NCBI RefSeq assembly: GCF_007752935.1
Contig: NZ_CP036319.1
Location: 3,100,001 to 3,164,000 of the forward strand
Direction of reading: 5' to 3'
Length of the DNA: 64,000 bases
Source: Crateriforma conspicua
Lineage (GTDB): Bacteria; Planctomycetota; Planctomycetia; Pirellulales; Pirellulaceae
In this document: positions 8,703 to 17,779 of the stretch, one piece after another
Numbering within the stretch: the stretch's first letter is position 1
Layout of the letters: every line of letters begins with the position of its first letter
Position numbers and translations under genes: made by a program
The notes under the pieces: generated by a model
Seen by the model: only the letters and a program-made list of their open reading frames with translations
What the model was told of the DNA's origin: nothing
Database searches by the model: none

Positions 8703-9164
8703 ATGATGGCATCGGCTATTGACGGCTTCGATGCGGTCGCCGGAATGCTCGCCCAAATCGGTGGTGACGCCGCCGGGGCGGCCGCCGACGGAGCCGCGGT
8801 TGATGGCGCCGCAGGCGGCGAAGACCCCGGTTTTGTCCAGCGTTTGTTGGCCAATCCGTTGCTGTTGCCGATCTCGTTGTTCGTCATTTTCTATTTGACC
8901 TTCATTGCCCCCGAACGGCGCAAGAAGGCGGACGAGGCCAAGATGATGGCGTCGTTGTCCAAGAACGATCGGGTGATCACGATCGGCGGCATTCACGCGA
9001 CGGTGGTGTCCGTCGGCGGTGATGACGGCGTGGTGACGTTGAAGATCGACGAAGGCGGCGGCACCAGGATCAAGGTCAATCGATCGGCGATCGCCAGCAT
9101 CACCGAATCGGCCAACAAGCCAAAGACCGACGGCAAATCGGCCGCGACCACGGAAAAGGCTTAG
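8703..9164 (+). CDS. yajC: preprotein translocase subunit YajC
   Basis: A small single-pass inner-membrane partner of SecDF, 153 aa. After an alanine/glycine-rich lead (GGDAAGAAADGAAVDGAAGG) comes the membrane helix LLLPISLFVIFYLTFIAPER, then the conserved RRKKADEAKMMASLSKNDRVITIGGIHATVVSV of the YajC cytoplasmic domain, split here only for description. It precedes secDF by about 120 bases on the same strand, the usual yajC-secDF order. An upstream TTG at 8646 would add 19 residues; ATG 8703 is preferred. The long Ala/Gly-rich region before the helix is more than most YajC proteins have. Confidence 0.92.
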   Translation: MMASAIDGFDAVAGMLAQIGGDAAGAAADGAAVDGAAGGEDPGFVQRLLANPLLLPISLFVIFYLTFIAPERRKKADEAKMMASLSKNDRVITIGGIHATVVSVGGDDGVVTLKIDEGGGTRIKVNRSAIASITESANKPKTDGKSAATTEKA

Positions 9165-9282
9165 GAAACGAATCGCGTCCCCGATTTTTTTATCTCCCAC
9201 ACCACCTCTCTCACTGCCGGCGACGCCATGATGGCGTCACAACACGGCCCCCAACCATTCGACCGGATTCAAGAAACTAACG

Positions 9283-12200
9283 ATGGACTGCAACTTCACC
9301 GATGGGCTGATGATTCTGGCCCAGTCCGCTTCGGTCAACGCCAGCGATGTCGCGGCGGATCAGCCCAGTGCCGCCGGCCCGTGGATCGCCATCGCGATCG
9401 CCGCCGCCGTCCTGATCTTGCCTTTCGTGGTGGGATCATTCTTGGCCAAGGCGATGCGGATGCCACAGATGGCCACCCGCCTGGGCTTCATCCTGTTGGC
9501 GGTCACCGCCAGTGCCGTGGTCTTGCTGAACAAGCTGCCCGGCCTGGGTGTCGACCTTCGTGGTGGAACGATCCTGGTTTACGAAATCGACCCGTCCAAA
9601 AACGAACAGAAACAAGCCGACGGGGGCCAGCGGATTCAATCCGAAAGCTTGGTCGAACCGCTGACCCAGCGGATCAACCCCAGCGGCACGCAAGAAATCG
9701 TGATTCGCCCGTACGGCGAAAACCAAATCGAAATCATCGTGCCCGAAGTCGACCAGCGTGAAGTCGACCGGATCAAACAGCTGATCGAAGAAGCCGGGAT
9801 TTTGCGGTTCGCGATTGTCGCCAACCAAGCCGACCACCAAGCCATCATCGATTTGGCACGCACCAACGCGGAATCGGATTACCCGTTGCGTGAGATCGTC
9901 GGTTCGACCGACGGACTGTTGTACGGACGCTGGGTCGCCGTGGGCCGCGAAGCCAACGAAGTCGACGGAGTCCGTCCGTTCCGGCTGGGCGTCGGTAACG
10001 CCACGCTGCGCAACCCGGACACCGGCAATTTGGTCAACCCGCCGGCACAAGCCTTGTTCAGCGACGAACCCGGAACTCTGGCACGCTGGGTCGCCGATCA
10101 AGGGATGAGCGGTCTGGAGATCTTGATGGTCGTCGACCCGCTGTTGGACGTAAAAGGCGAAGACCTGTCGTTCGCATCGGGAACGGTTGACGAACGTGGC
10201 GGTCCCGCCGTCGCGTTCAACTTGACGGACCAAGGTTCGGGCCGCTTCCGTGCACTGACGACCAACAACGCGCCCGTGGGAACGCGTCAACGCCAGTTGG
10301 GGATCGTGCTGGATGACGTCCTGTTGTCGGCTCCGACGATCAACGAGCCCATTTCAAAACAAGGTCGGATCACGGGCAACTTCACTCGCGAAGAAGTCGA
10401 TCGCTTGGTCGCGGTTTTGGAAGCCGGTCAATTGCCGGCGGCTTTGACGCCCCAGCCGATCGCAGAAAACCAGATCGATGCAACGCTTGGTAAAGACACG
10501 ATCGAAAAAGGCGTTTGGGCCATCGTCGTTTCCTTGGCGTTGGTGCTAATCTTCATTCTGGTCTACTACATGTTTTCCGGGGTTGTCGCTTGTATCGCCT
10601 TGTTGCTGAACCTGGCGATGATTCTGGCGACGATGGTGTTGATCAACCAACCGCTGACGTTGCCTGGCTTGGCCGGTCTGGTTTTGACCGTCGGGATGTC
10701 GGTCGACGCGAACGTGCTGATTTTCGAACGCATCCGCGAAGAACTGAAAAAGGGTGCGAAGCCTCGGATGGCGATTCGCAACGGTTTCGGGCGTGCGACG
10801 ACCACGATCATCGACGCCAACCTGACCACCTTGATCACGGCCATCGTGTTGTACGCGATCGGCACCGACCAGATCCGCGGCTTTGCCGTGACGTTGATCT
10901 TGGGGATCCTGTTTTCAATGTTCACCGCGATCTATGTTTCGCGAACGATCTTTGACATCGCCGAAAAGAAGGGTTTCCTTTCGCTTGGCATGCTGGATTT
11001 TGTCAACAGCATCCGGTCGTCCCTGGCCGGCGGTGGTCAGTTCGATTTCATGGGCAAGGGCAAGATGGCCATGGTGGTTTCCGGGTTGCTTGTCACCCTG
11101 GGAATCGCCAGCTTGGTGATGCGTGGCAGCAGCATCTTTGACATCGACTTTGCCGGTGGATCGTCGGTCCAGTTCCGCGTCGATCGCCCGGTCGATACGG
11201 ACCAGGTCCGTGCGATCGTCGACGGTGTGTTGGTCAGCGACAGCGGTGATGATCTGCAAGGGACCGTCAACGGTGTCAGCATCGAAGGCATCCCGGACGG
11301 GACCGTCTTCAAAGTCGACGCGCCGATCGACCAGGTCGACGATTTGAAAGCGTTGATCGAACAAGGATTTGAAAACTCCGACGTCGCCGATTTGGTCACG
11401 TATCAAGTCAGTATCACGCCGGCCGGTGACGCCAGTTGGTTGCCACGTCGTCGCAGCCTGGACCCCAGCCGTGGGCTGTTCGACCCGCAAACGGGAACGA
11501 CTTTGGCTGCCGCGTATGCCCAAGAGGACGACGCGAACGGCGATGAAGCCGCCGACAGCGATTCGGCAGAAGGCGAATCGGATGAAACGATGGAAGTGGA
11601 GCTGCCTGGCATCGTGTTCAGCACGGCAGTGGTCCAGTTGGGCGTCGGCGATGAAGACGCCGGGGCCGCGATCAACGGAAAGACTTTGATCGACAAGATC
11701 GTTCAATCCGCCTCGGCGGCAGGCATCGAAGTCAGTGATCGCGAGATCAAGCTGACTCCGATGGGCGACAACGCATCGGAATGGGCACCGGATTCGGCAC
11801 TGACGTTCGATCAATGGAAGGTCCAATTGCCGATGGGCCAGGCCAAAGCCGATGCCGTGATGTCGCAACTGGAAAGCGATCTGAGTAGTGAACCGATTTG
11901 GATCAGCAGCAGCAGCGTCGGATCGCGTGTCGCCGGCGACATGATCAGCCGTGCTTTGGGGGCGTTGTTCGCCAGTCTGTTGTCGATCATCGCCTACATT
12001 TGGTTCCGATTCCAACGTGTGATCTACGGCGTCGCCGCGGTGTGTGCGTTGATCCACGACGTGCTGATCACGCTGGGTGCGATTGCCGTCAGCTACTGGT
12101 TGGCCGACGCGTTGGGATTCTTGTTGATCGATCCTTTCAAGATCAGCCTGACCGTCGTCGCCGCGTTGCTGACGATCATCGGTTACTCGTTGAACGACAC

Positions 12201-12486
12201 GATCGTCGTGTTTGACCGGATCCGTGAAACGAAGGGCAAGAGTCCTCGGTTGACCGGTGAAATGATCAACAGCAGCATCAATCAAACGCTCAGCCGAACG
12301 TTGCTGACGTCGATCACGACGTTGATTGTGGTCGTGTTGTTGTACGCCTTCGGCGGTGCCGGCATTCACGCCTTCGCGTTCTGTTTGGTGATCGGAGTGC
12401 TGGTCGGGACGTACAGCAGCATCTTCGTCGCCAGCCCGATTCTGCTGTGGTTGGTCAACCGTGGCGAAGCCAAAGCGGCTGCCTGA
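9283..12486 (+). CDS. secDF: fused protein translocase subunit SecDF
   Basis: A 1067-residue RND-type translocase accessory protein that uses the proton gradient to assist Sec export. The SecD half has the first helix near residue 60, GVDLRGGTILVYEI at the start of the periplasmic domain, and a membrane block from about residue 409 including GLVLTVGMSVDANVLIFERI. The SecF half begins near residue 590 (DFMGKGKMAMVVSG, FDIDFAGGSSVQFRV) and ends with GYSLNDTIVVFDRIRE and the final helices. The SecF periplasmic region spans about 260 residues and contains an acidic linker (EDDANGDEAADSDSAEGES), much longer than in Escherichia coli SecF. It is downstream of yajC and followed by a strong terminator. 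Confidence 0.96.
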   Translation: MDCNFTDGLMILAQSASVNASDVAADQPSAAGPWIAIAIAAAVLILPFVVGSFLAKAMRMPQMATRLGFILLAVTASAVVLLNKLPGLGVDLRGGTILVYEIDPSKNEQKQADGGQRIQSESLVEPLTQRINPSGTQEIVIRPYGENQIEIIVPEVDQREVDRIKQLIEEAGILRFAIVANQADHQAIIDLARTNAESDYPLREIVGSTDGLLYGRWVAVGREANEVDGVRPFRLGVGNATLRNPDTGNLVNPPAQALFSDEPGTLARWVADQGMSGLEILMVVDPLLDVKGEDLSFASGTVDERGGPAVAFNLTDQGSGRFRALTTNNAPVGTRQRQLGIVLDDVLLSAPTINEPISKQGRITGNFTREEVDRLVAVLEAGQLPAALTPQPIAENQIDATLGKDTIEKGVWAIVVSLALVLIFILVYYMFSGVVACIALLLNLAMILATMVLINQPLTLPGLAGLVLTVGMSVDANVLIFERIREELKKGAKPRMAIRNGFGRATTTIIDANLTTLITAIVLYAIGTDQIRGFAVTLILGILFSMFTAIYVSRTIFDIAEKKGFLSLGMLDFVNSIRSSLAGGGQFDFMGKGKMAMVVSGLLVTLGIASLVMRGSSIFDIDFAGGSSVQFRVDRPVDTDQVRAIVDGVLVSDSGDDLQGTVNGVSIEGIPDGTVFKVDAPIDQVDDLKALIEQGFENSDVADLVTYQVSITPAGDASWLPRRRSLDPSRGLFDPQTGTTLAAAYAQEDDANGDEAADSDSAEGESDETMEVELPGIVFSTAVVQLGVGDEDAGAAINGKTLIDKIVQSASAAGIEVSDREIKLTPMGDNASEWAPDSALTFDQWKVQLPMGQAKADAVMSQLESDLSSEPIWISSSSVGSRVAGDMISRALGALFASLLSIIAYIWFRFQRVIYGVAAVCALIHDVLITLGAIAVSYWLADALGFLLIDPFKISLTVVAALLTIIGYSLNDTIVVFDRIRETKGKSPRLTGEMINSSINQTLSRTLLTSITTLIVVVLLYAFGGAGIHAFAFCLVIGVLVGTYSSIFVASPILLWLVNRGEAKAAA

Positions 12487-12857
12487 TCAAACGTTCAACG
12501 TTTTGAAAGAACGGATAAGTCGGGGACTGTTTTCAGTCCTCGGCTTCTTTTATGCGCCGGTGGGAAGCGGAAGGAAGCTCGGCGACGTGCGTGTGCCGCG
12601 TAGGCCAGACCAAGGATGTTTCCATCGAGCGCATTTGCGACGCGATTGATGGACGCCGCTTGAGAGAACATTGAGCCGCTCGGACGCGACTTTCGCGGAA
12701 CGCCATGTGACAATATGCAAGCCGCTGGGCGCTAGCCGCGGGGCCGGTCGTTTCGCCGGCGATACCTGACGCTAGCGCGCTGGGCCCAGGCTCCCGGCGT
12801 TCTCGATCGTTCTCCGACGCGATTTTCGCGGGAGCGAAAGGTGACGATGGGCTCGGG
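12487..12857. other. intergenic region with terminator and repeat fragments
   Basis: About 370 bases between the convergent secDF and EamA genes. It holds the secDF terminator at 12518-12553, a REP-like inverted pair (GCGCTAGC near 12731 and GCTAGCGC near 12772), and one arm of the repeat seen complete at 3956-4019. No gene was recognised. Confidence 0.6.
12518..12553 (+). terminator. intrinsic terminator of secDF
   Basis: A 12-base stem (AGTCGGGGACTG with CAGTCCTCGGCT, two G-T wobbles) closes a TTTT loop and is followed by TCTTTTAT. It begins 31 bases after the secDF stop. Confidence 0.8.
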
Positions 12858-13760
12858 TCAAACCACCAGCACAATGGCGATGCTGAGCAGACCGGCGGCG
12901 ATCAGACGCTGGGTCATCACTTTCCCGCCGGCGGCTTGTTCCGACTTGCTGAACCAATGCCCGACCATCCAGATCAGGACCACGGCCCACAATCCGCGCG
13001 AGCTGTAAAGCACATTGGCTTCGGCCGCGTGTCCCCAAGTGCTGATCGTGCACGTCAAGAACACTGCTTGAAGAGCCATCAAGAATGCGCCGCCGGCGAT
13101 CCAGGGCAGGGCAGCCGGTTCCAGCCGACGCAGGGGCGCGGAAAAGAACGGGACCAGTCCGATGGACAGGACGCCCGCCCAGCCCATCACCAGCGGCATC
13201 AGCCGAGTCGTGCTCCAGACCGGTCCCCAATACTGAAGCAAGCAATCAAAGATCGCGTAGCAGACCGCGGCTCCGATCGATGCGGCTGCCGTCAGCAACA
13301 ACCGTCGATGATGGCCGCCGGCACCGCTGGCACCCAGCATCGCCACCGCGACGGTTGACAAGACCGCCGCAGTGATCAGTTTCCAGGCGTCGCTGGGGAT
13401 CTTTCCGTCGCCGTATCCAAGCCAGGATACCGTCAACGTGATGGCGGTCACGATCAAGATCTTCAGCCCCATCAATGGCGTCGCGATGCTGACGTCGCCC
13501 AAGTTCAAAGCCACGACAACCAAAGCTTGGCCACCGACAAACAGCGTCGCGATTAGGATGGGCTGCCACCAAAGCGACCAATCCACTGGCGTGTCGCCCC
13601 ACAACCAAAGCGGGGCAAACAAGATCGTCGTCGCCCAATTGCAAAGAAACGTGACTCTCCAAGGTCCCGGTCGCCAGTCGGTTGCCCGCTTCAGGCACAA
13701 CACAGCGACGGTGTACAGCAGAGCGGCGGACAAGACAAAAACGGTGGCGATGCTGGACAT
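12858..13760 (-). CDS. EamA/DMT-family membrane transporter
   Basis: A 300-residue protein with about ten hydrophobic segments in two halves, the drug/metabolite transporter layout. The first half starts at SSIATVFVLSAALLYTVAV, and NLGDVSIATPLMGLKILIV is a typical EamA helix. The frame extends 84 codons upstream, but that part is basic and low in similarity, so the ATG just before the first helix (13760) was chosen. Substrate unknown. It is followed by a copy of the repeat arm near 12829 and converges on secDF. Confidence 0.8.
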   Translation of the reverse strand: MSSIATVFVLSAALLYTVAVLCLKRATDWRPGPWRVTFLCNWATTILFAPLWLWGDTPVDWSLWWQPILIATLFVGGQALVVVALNLGDVSIATPLMGLKILIVTAITLTVSWLGYGDGKIPSDAWKLITAAVLSTVAVAMLGASGAGGHHRRLLLTAAASIGAAVCYAIFDCLLQYWGPVWSTTRLMPLVMGWAGVLSIGLVPFFSAPLRRLEPAALPWIAGGAFLMALQAVFLTCTISTWGHAAEANVLYSSRGLWAVVLIWMVGHWFSKSEQAAGGKVMTQRLIAAGLLSIAIVLVV

Positions 13761-13997
13761 CCAGGCGGGACTTTTGGCGAAAGAGACGGAGCAGGGCGGG
13801 ATGCTGAATCGTAGGGTCCCCGGTCGTCTGCGATAGGGGACGCGGCGCGTTGCCAGACTGCTTACCCGGCTGCCTGCCAGACTGGACGCCAAGGTCGCAT
13901 CGCCGTGTGAAACCGACGTGGGAAACAGTCGCCCGTCAAATCCATGATGTGGCCGGCCTGGCAGTCTGGGAAAACCAGGCATCTTGCCGATCAACGC

Positions 13998-14029
13998 AAA
14001 AAAAAAAGCCACGGGGCAGATCCCGTGGC
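13998..14029 (-). terminator. intrinsic terminator of parAB
   Basis: On the minus strand GCCACGGG pairs with CCCGTGGC across a short loop and is followed by a run of ten T residues. It lies 34 bases past the parB stop codon and is one of the clearest terminators in the window. Confidence 0.9.
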
Positions 14030-14062
14030 GTCGTGTTTGATGCAGGCGATGGCCGATGGCGA

Positions 14063-15043
14063 TCAGCCGGCCAATTTCAATTGCGGGCGATTGTCGGCGG
14101 CGGAGGCGGCCAGCATGTTCCGCAGACGCTCGAATTCATCGCTGTCGCTGAAGTGGATCGTGATCTTGCCACGGTTGCGAGCCGACGATTTGATTTCGAC
14201 TTTGGTGCCGAAGACCATTCGTAATTCGTTCTGCATCGCTTCGACTTGCGGCGAAACGGTGCGTCGTTTTTGACGGGTGGCGTTGACGACCTTCTTGCCG
14301 GTCTCTTCGTCTTCCTCGGCCTGCAGCATCTGGGCGACACTGTTCTCGGTGGCGCGGACGGACCATTTTTCTTCGATGATCTTGTTGGCCGTACGGATCT
14401 GGATTTCCTCGTCGCCGATCGGCAGCAGGGCACGAGCGTGACCAGCGGTGATCTGTTTGGCGGTCAGTTGGTCAAGGATCGCTTGGGGCAACTCCAACAA
14501 ACGCATCAGGTTGGCGATCGTGCTGCGGTCGATCGACAGGCGGCGAGCCAAGTCGTCTTGCTTGCACTTGTGCTCTTCGATGTACCGCTTGAACGACAGC
14601 GCCTTTTCGACCGGGTTCAAGTCCTTGCGTTGCAGGTTTTCGATGATGGCCAGTTCGGCCACCAAGCGATCATCGGCTTCGCGGACTTCGGCGCGGATGG
14701 TCTTCAGGCCGGCATGGATCGTCGCGCGAAGGCGACGTTCGCCGCTGATCAGCTGGTACCGTCCATCGACGATCCGGACCAGCACCGGTTGCAGTTGCTG
14801 GTGGTTCTTCAGGCTTTCGGCCAGCGACGCGATCTCTTCCGGATTGAATTCACGTCGCGGCTGGAACGGGTTCGCCTCGATTTCGTCGACATTCAATTCC
14901 AGCGACGGGATCGACGATCGGTTTTCGCCGTTGTCATCGAAGGACTCGGGAATCGGGTTGCCGTCGGCATCCACGGGGGTACCGAGCAAGGCGGCCAATC
15001 CCTTGCCCAAACGACGATCCTTGGCGGTCGTTGCACTAGTCAT
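14063..15043 (-). CDS. parB: chromosome partitioning protein ParB
   Basis: CTPase clamp that loads at parS and spreads on the origin region. The 326-residue protein starts RRLGKGLAALLG, typical of chromosomal ParB. Then come PFQPRREFNPEEIASLAES (start of the ParB/Spo0J domain), the CTP-binding GERRLRA motif, and the helix-turn-helix with LSIDRSTIANLMRLLELP. The C-terminal dimerisation region ends in LKLAG. ATG 15043 overlaps the parA stop by eight bases, so translation is probably coupled. A terminator follows directly. Confidence 0.95.
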   Translation of the reverse strand: MTSATTAKDRRLGKGLAALLGTPVDADGNPIPESFDDNGENRSSIPSLELNVDEIEANPFQPRREFNPEEIASLAESLKNHQQLQPVLVRIVDGRYQLISGERRLRATIHAGLKTIRAEVREADDRLVAELAIIENLQRKDLNPVEKALSFKRYIEEHKCKQDDLARRLSIDRSTIANLMRLLELPQAILDQLTAKQITAGHARALLPIGDEEIQIRTANKIIEEKWSVRATENSVAQMLQAEEDEETGKKVVNATRQKRRTVSPQVEAMQNELRMVFGTKVEIKSSARNRGKITIHFSDSDEFERLRNMLAASAADNRPQLKLAG

Positions 15044-15782
15044 GCTGAAGCACCTCCATGCACAGCTGGGTATACGCGAACGCGCCGCGCGAACGCGGGG
15101 CGTATTGAAAAACGGTCTGGCCGTGGCTGGGGGCTTCGCACAAGGCGACGTCCCGCGGCACGACCGAATCAAACACAATGTCGCCGAAGAATTCTCGGAC
15201 TTCGGCGTCGACTTCGTGGGTCAGTTCAAGATGCGGATCGTACATGGTCAGTAGGATTCCGCCAAAGGTCAGTCTGCCGTCGGTCGACACGATGACCTTT
15301 TTGATGACTTGGATCAGCTGGGTCAGCCCTTCCATGGCGAAGTATTCGCATTGGATCGGGATCAAAACCTCGGTGCTGGCGTTCAATGCCGACTGGGTCA
15401 GTGCACCGACGCTGGGCGGACAGTCCAACAGGACGAACTGGTGAGTTTCGGCCAGGGTGTCCAAGTGTCGGCGGACCAGTTGGGTTTCGTTGGCGTCGGA
15501 ATTGGCCAGCCGGTCGACGTCTTGGAACGTCCGGCTGCCCGGGATGACGCTGAGGTTATCGATGGATGAGGTCTGGATGCCGTCGATGATCGATTCTTCG
15601 CGAACCAAGGCGTGCCCGTCACAGGGGGCCAAGCCGATGGCACTGGTCGCGTTGCACTGTGGATCCATATCCAACAACAGCACCGTTTGGCCGGACATGG
15701 CCAAAGCCGCTGAGAGGTTGACGGCTGTGGTGGTCTTACCCACGCCGCCTTTCTGATTTACTACGCACAGGATCCTACCCAC
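15036..15782 (-). CDS. parA: chromosome partitioning ATPase ParA
   Basis: Deviant Walker ATPase (MinD/ParA family) that drives ParB-parS complexes apart. RILCVVNQKGGVGKTTTAV contains the deviant P-loop KGGVGKTT, DMDPQCNATS is the switch I/Walker A' region, and LLDCPPSVG is Walker B. The chosen GTG 15782 places the start directly before the first beta strand and has an AAGGA about ten bases upstream. The frame stays open to a GTG at 15914, but the added residues show no homology. The gene overlaps parB by eight bases. A parS-like sequence lies about 150 bases upstream. Confidence 0.93.
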   Translation of the reverse strand: MGRILCVVNQKGGVGKTTTAVNLSAALAMSGQTVLLLDMDPQCNATSAIGLAPCDGHALVREESIIDGIQTSSIDNLSVIPGSRTFQDVDRLANSDANETQLVRRHLDTLAETHQFVLLDCPPSVGALTQSALNASTEVLIPIQCEYFAMEGLTQLIQVIKKVIVSTDGRLTFGGILLTMYDPHLELTHEVDAEVREFFGDIVFDSVVPRDVALCEAPSHGQTVFQYAPRSRGAFAYTQLCMEVLQHD

Positions 15783-15933
15783 GACCCGATCATCCTTGTT
15801 CCTAGCGTCGGTGAGGCTCGCATTTTCGGCTGCGAAAGCGTTCCGACGACGGTGGGAAGGTACGAAGAAAGGCGTGAAGAGGGCAAGATTGGTTTCATAG
15901 GAAACTTGTTCCACCCAGGTTGCCTGGTCTGCC

Positions 15934-15949
15934 TGTTTCGCGTGGAACG
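15934..15949. other. parS: candidate parS site
   Basis: TGTTTCGCGTGGAACG agrees with the widely conserved parS consensus TGTTTCACGTGAAACA at 13 of 16 positions, and all three differences are A-to-G changes. It lies in the parA upstream region, where parS sites are often found. Identity is by eye; no second copy was seen in the window. Confidence 0.6.
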
Positions 15950-15974
15950 TTCAGCGACCATGTTCCGGAAACGT

Positions 15975-16015
15975 AAAAGCCCCGGCCCGATCGGACGGCG
16001 AATCCGTGTCGGGGC
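15975..16015 (-). terminator. probable terminator of DUF1015 gene
   Basis: On the minus strand GCCCCG pairs with CGGGGC around a larger, partly self-paired interior, followed by TTTT. It lies about 85 bases downstream of the DUF1015 stop codon. Confidence 0.5.
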
Positions 16016-16098
16016 GGGGCAGAGAACGCAATGATGGCGGGGCAAACGTCGTGGGGACAATCCGCCCGGAGCCGGCTTTCGGCTGATCGGTCAGGCGA

Positions 16099-17430
16099 TC
16101 ACTTCAGGCGATTGAACGTCAAACCGCTAAGCAGCTTGGGGTAGAAGTACGTGCTCTTGGCGGGCATCCGTTCCTTGTGCAGCGAGATTGCTTCGACGTC
16201 CGACAGTTTGGCCGGCATGACCAAGGCCGCCAGGGTGTAGGGCTCGTCGCCGTCTGATTCCGCTTGGCTGCCCTGGCCACGGAATCCGTCGATCACTTCG
16301 CTAACCTCGTGAACATAGGTCGGTTTGGGATGGCCTTCGCAGCCCAGCAGTCGGTCGATCACCAGTCGGTGCAGGATGCTGACGCCCAGACCCCGCCAAT
16401 CGTCGCTTTGTTGCCCGGCGATCTCTTTCATCAAACCTGCAGCGGCATCGGTGGCTTTGGCCAGCACCCAGACGTCGTCTTCGGCGGCATAGACGGCCAC
16501 CAACCCCTGATCGTCGGCCGATTCCATGCGGCTCCATGCTTCGGCGGCCGCATCGAGTCCGCCCGACAGTTTTTCGCAATCAAACGCGTCGCCCAGCTTT
16601 TCAACGACCTGGTCGCTGGTGAATTTGGGCGTGCCCCGCAGCAATCGGTGCGTCGGCAGCACGATCATGCCCGGATCGCTCATTCCGACCAGCATCGTCA
16701 TCACGAAATTGGCCGGATGGGCATCGTCGATGGCCCCTTCGGTTTCGATCACGTGATCCTTGTAGTTGCAGGCCGTTTCGTAACGGTGGTGACCGTCGGC
16801 GACGAACATCGGGCGATCGGCCATCAACTGGCTGACTTTTTCGCAAGCCGCTTCGTCGGTGACCGGCCACAGGATGTGCTTGACGCCCAAGTGATCGACG
16901 GCTTCCAACGGCGTGACGCCCTGGCATGCGGCGTCCAACGTTTCGATGATCTCGTTGGACGGATCGGGGTACAGGCCAAAGATCTGGCTGTTGTTCTGCC
17001 CGGTGGCCTTGGTCAGCTTCAGTCGGTCGACTTTCGCCTTGGGGTGCGTTTCTTCGTGCGGATAGATGTTGCCTTCGCCGAATCGTTGGATCCGAACACG
17101 TCCCATGAACCCGCGGCGGTTGATGGTTTGCCCGTCGTGTTCGAATTGTTGGTGATAGACATAGTACGCCGGCTGGTCGTCTTGCTTCAGCACGCCCTCG
17201 GACAACCACTGTTGAACGAAGTCGGCGGCACGCTGGTACTTTTCATCACCGCTGTCGCCCGGTTCCGGACGGTTCAGGATGATTCGGATGACGTTGGCCG
17301 GGTGCCGCTTGTAAAGCTGGTCCTGCAGCTCGGGATCGATGACGTCGTAGGGCGGGGCGATGACGTCGCTGATCGACCCGACGTGGTCCAAGTTATAACG
17401 GACGGCTTGAAAAGGAGTGATCTGAGGCAT
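16099..17430 (-). CDS. DUF1015 domain-containing protein
   Basis: A 443-residue cytosolic protein matching the DUF1015 family (COG4198) over its whole length. Hallmarks are the start PFQAVRYN, then VIAPPYDVID, HPANVIRIILN, the central FVADGHHRYETA and NFVMTMLVGMSDPGM. DUF1015 proteins are widespread and uncharacterised; some lie near serine or one-carbon metabolism genes. The histidine-rich ADGHHRYE block looks like an active or metal site, but this is inference. Start ATG 17430; a GAGG-like purine stretch sits just upstream. Confidence 0.9.
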   Translation of the reverse strand: MPQITPFQAVRYNLDHVGSISDVIAPPYDVIDPELQDQLYKRHPANVIRIILNRPEPGDSGDEKYQRAADFVQQWLSEGVLKQDDQPAYYVYHQQFEHDGQTINRRGFMGRVRIQRFGEGNIYPHEETHPKAKVDRLKLTKATGQNNSQIFGLYPDPSNEIIETLDAACQGVTPLEAVDHLGVKHILWPVTDEAACEKVSQLMADRPMFVADGHHRYETACNYKDHVIETEGAIDDAHPANFVMTMLVGMSDPGMIVLPTHRLLRGTPKFTSDQVVEKLGDAFDCEKLSGGLDAAAEAWSRMESADDQGLVAVYAAEDDVWVLAKATDAAAGLMKEIAGQQSDDWRGLGVSILHRLVIDRLLGCEGHPKPTYVHEVSEVIDGFRGQGSQAESDGDEPYTLAALVMPAKLSDVEAISLHKERMPAKSTYFYPKLLSGLTFNRLK

Positions 17431-17779
17431 CTTGTTGGATCAGTTCGGGGCTGAAACGGGCTGTCGGTGGATTGGGCCGGTGCGTGAACCCACCGGGAAG
17501 CCCGTGATCCGGGCGTCGGCGAGTTGTGGCCGGCTGCGGTTGTGCACCGGTGGGAGCGTTTTGAAGGCTACGGCCACCCTGTGCGCCGGGATGGTAAATT
17601 AGATCGCTTCGGCTGGGCACCCGGCACCCGATCGGACCGGCGCGACGGATGCACTGGCGATTGGGGCGAATGCATCGCGAGCACCCGCAGATCCCGGTGA
17701 CGAAGGATCTGTCCCCCAGCCGTTGCCCTCCAACTCTCTTTTCATCCCTTCGAGAACATTGCCGCAGGAGGCAGCTGGC
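17431..17779. other. divergent intergenic region
   Basis: About 350 bases between the DUF1015 gene and the cytochrome gene, which diverge. Beyond the cytochrome ribosome-binding site at its right end, no promoter or small gene could be supported. Confidence 0.5.
17766..17771 (+). promoter_or_regulatory. Shine-Dalgarno deciding cytochrome start
   Basis: A perfect AGGAGG lies eight bases before GTG 17780. It favours this GTG over a TTG 57 bases further upstream. Confidence 0.8.

Larger units (their letters stand above)
15783..16098. other. intergenic region upstream of parA
   Basis: About 316 bases between the DUF1015 gene and parA. It contains the parS-like sequence (15934-15949) and the DUF1015 gene terminator (15975-16015). 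The rest, part of an open upstream extension of parA, shows no recognised element. Confidence 0.5.

Noticed and set aside
10915-12369. 484-codon reverse frame inside secDF
   Set aside because: It lies wholly within a well-conserved gene and its translation has no domain pattern.
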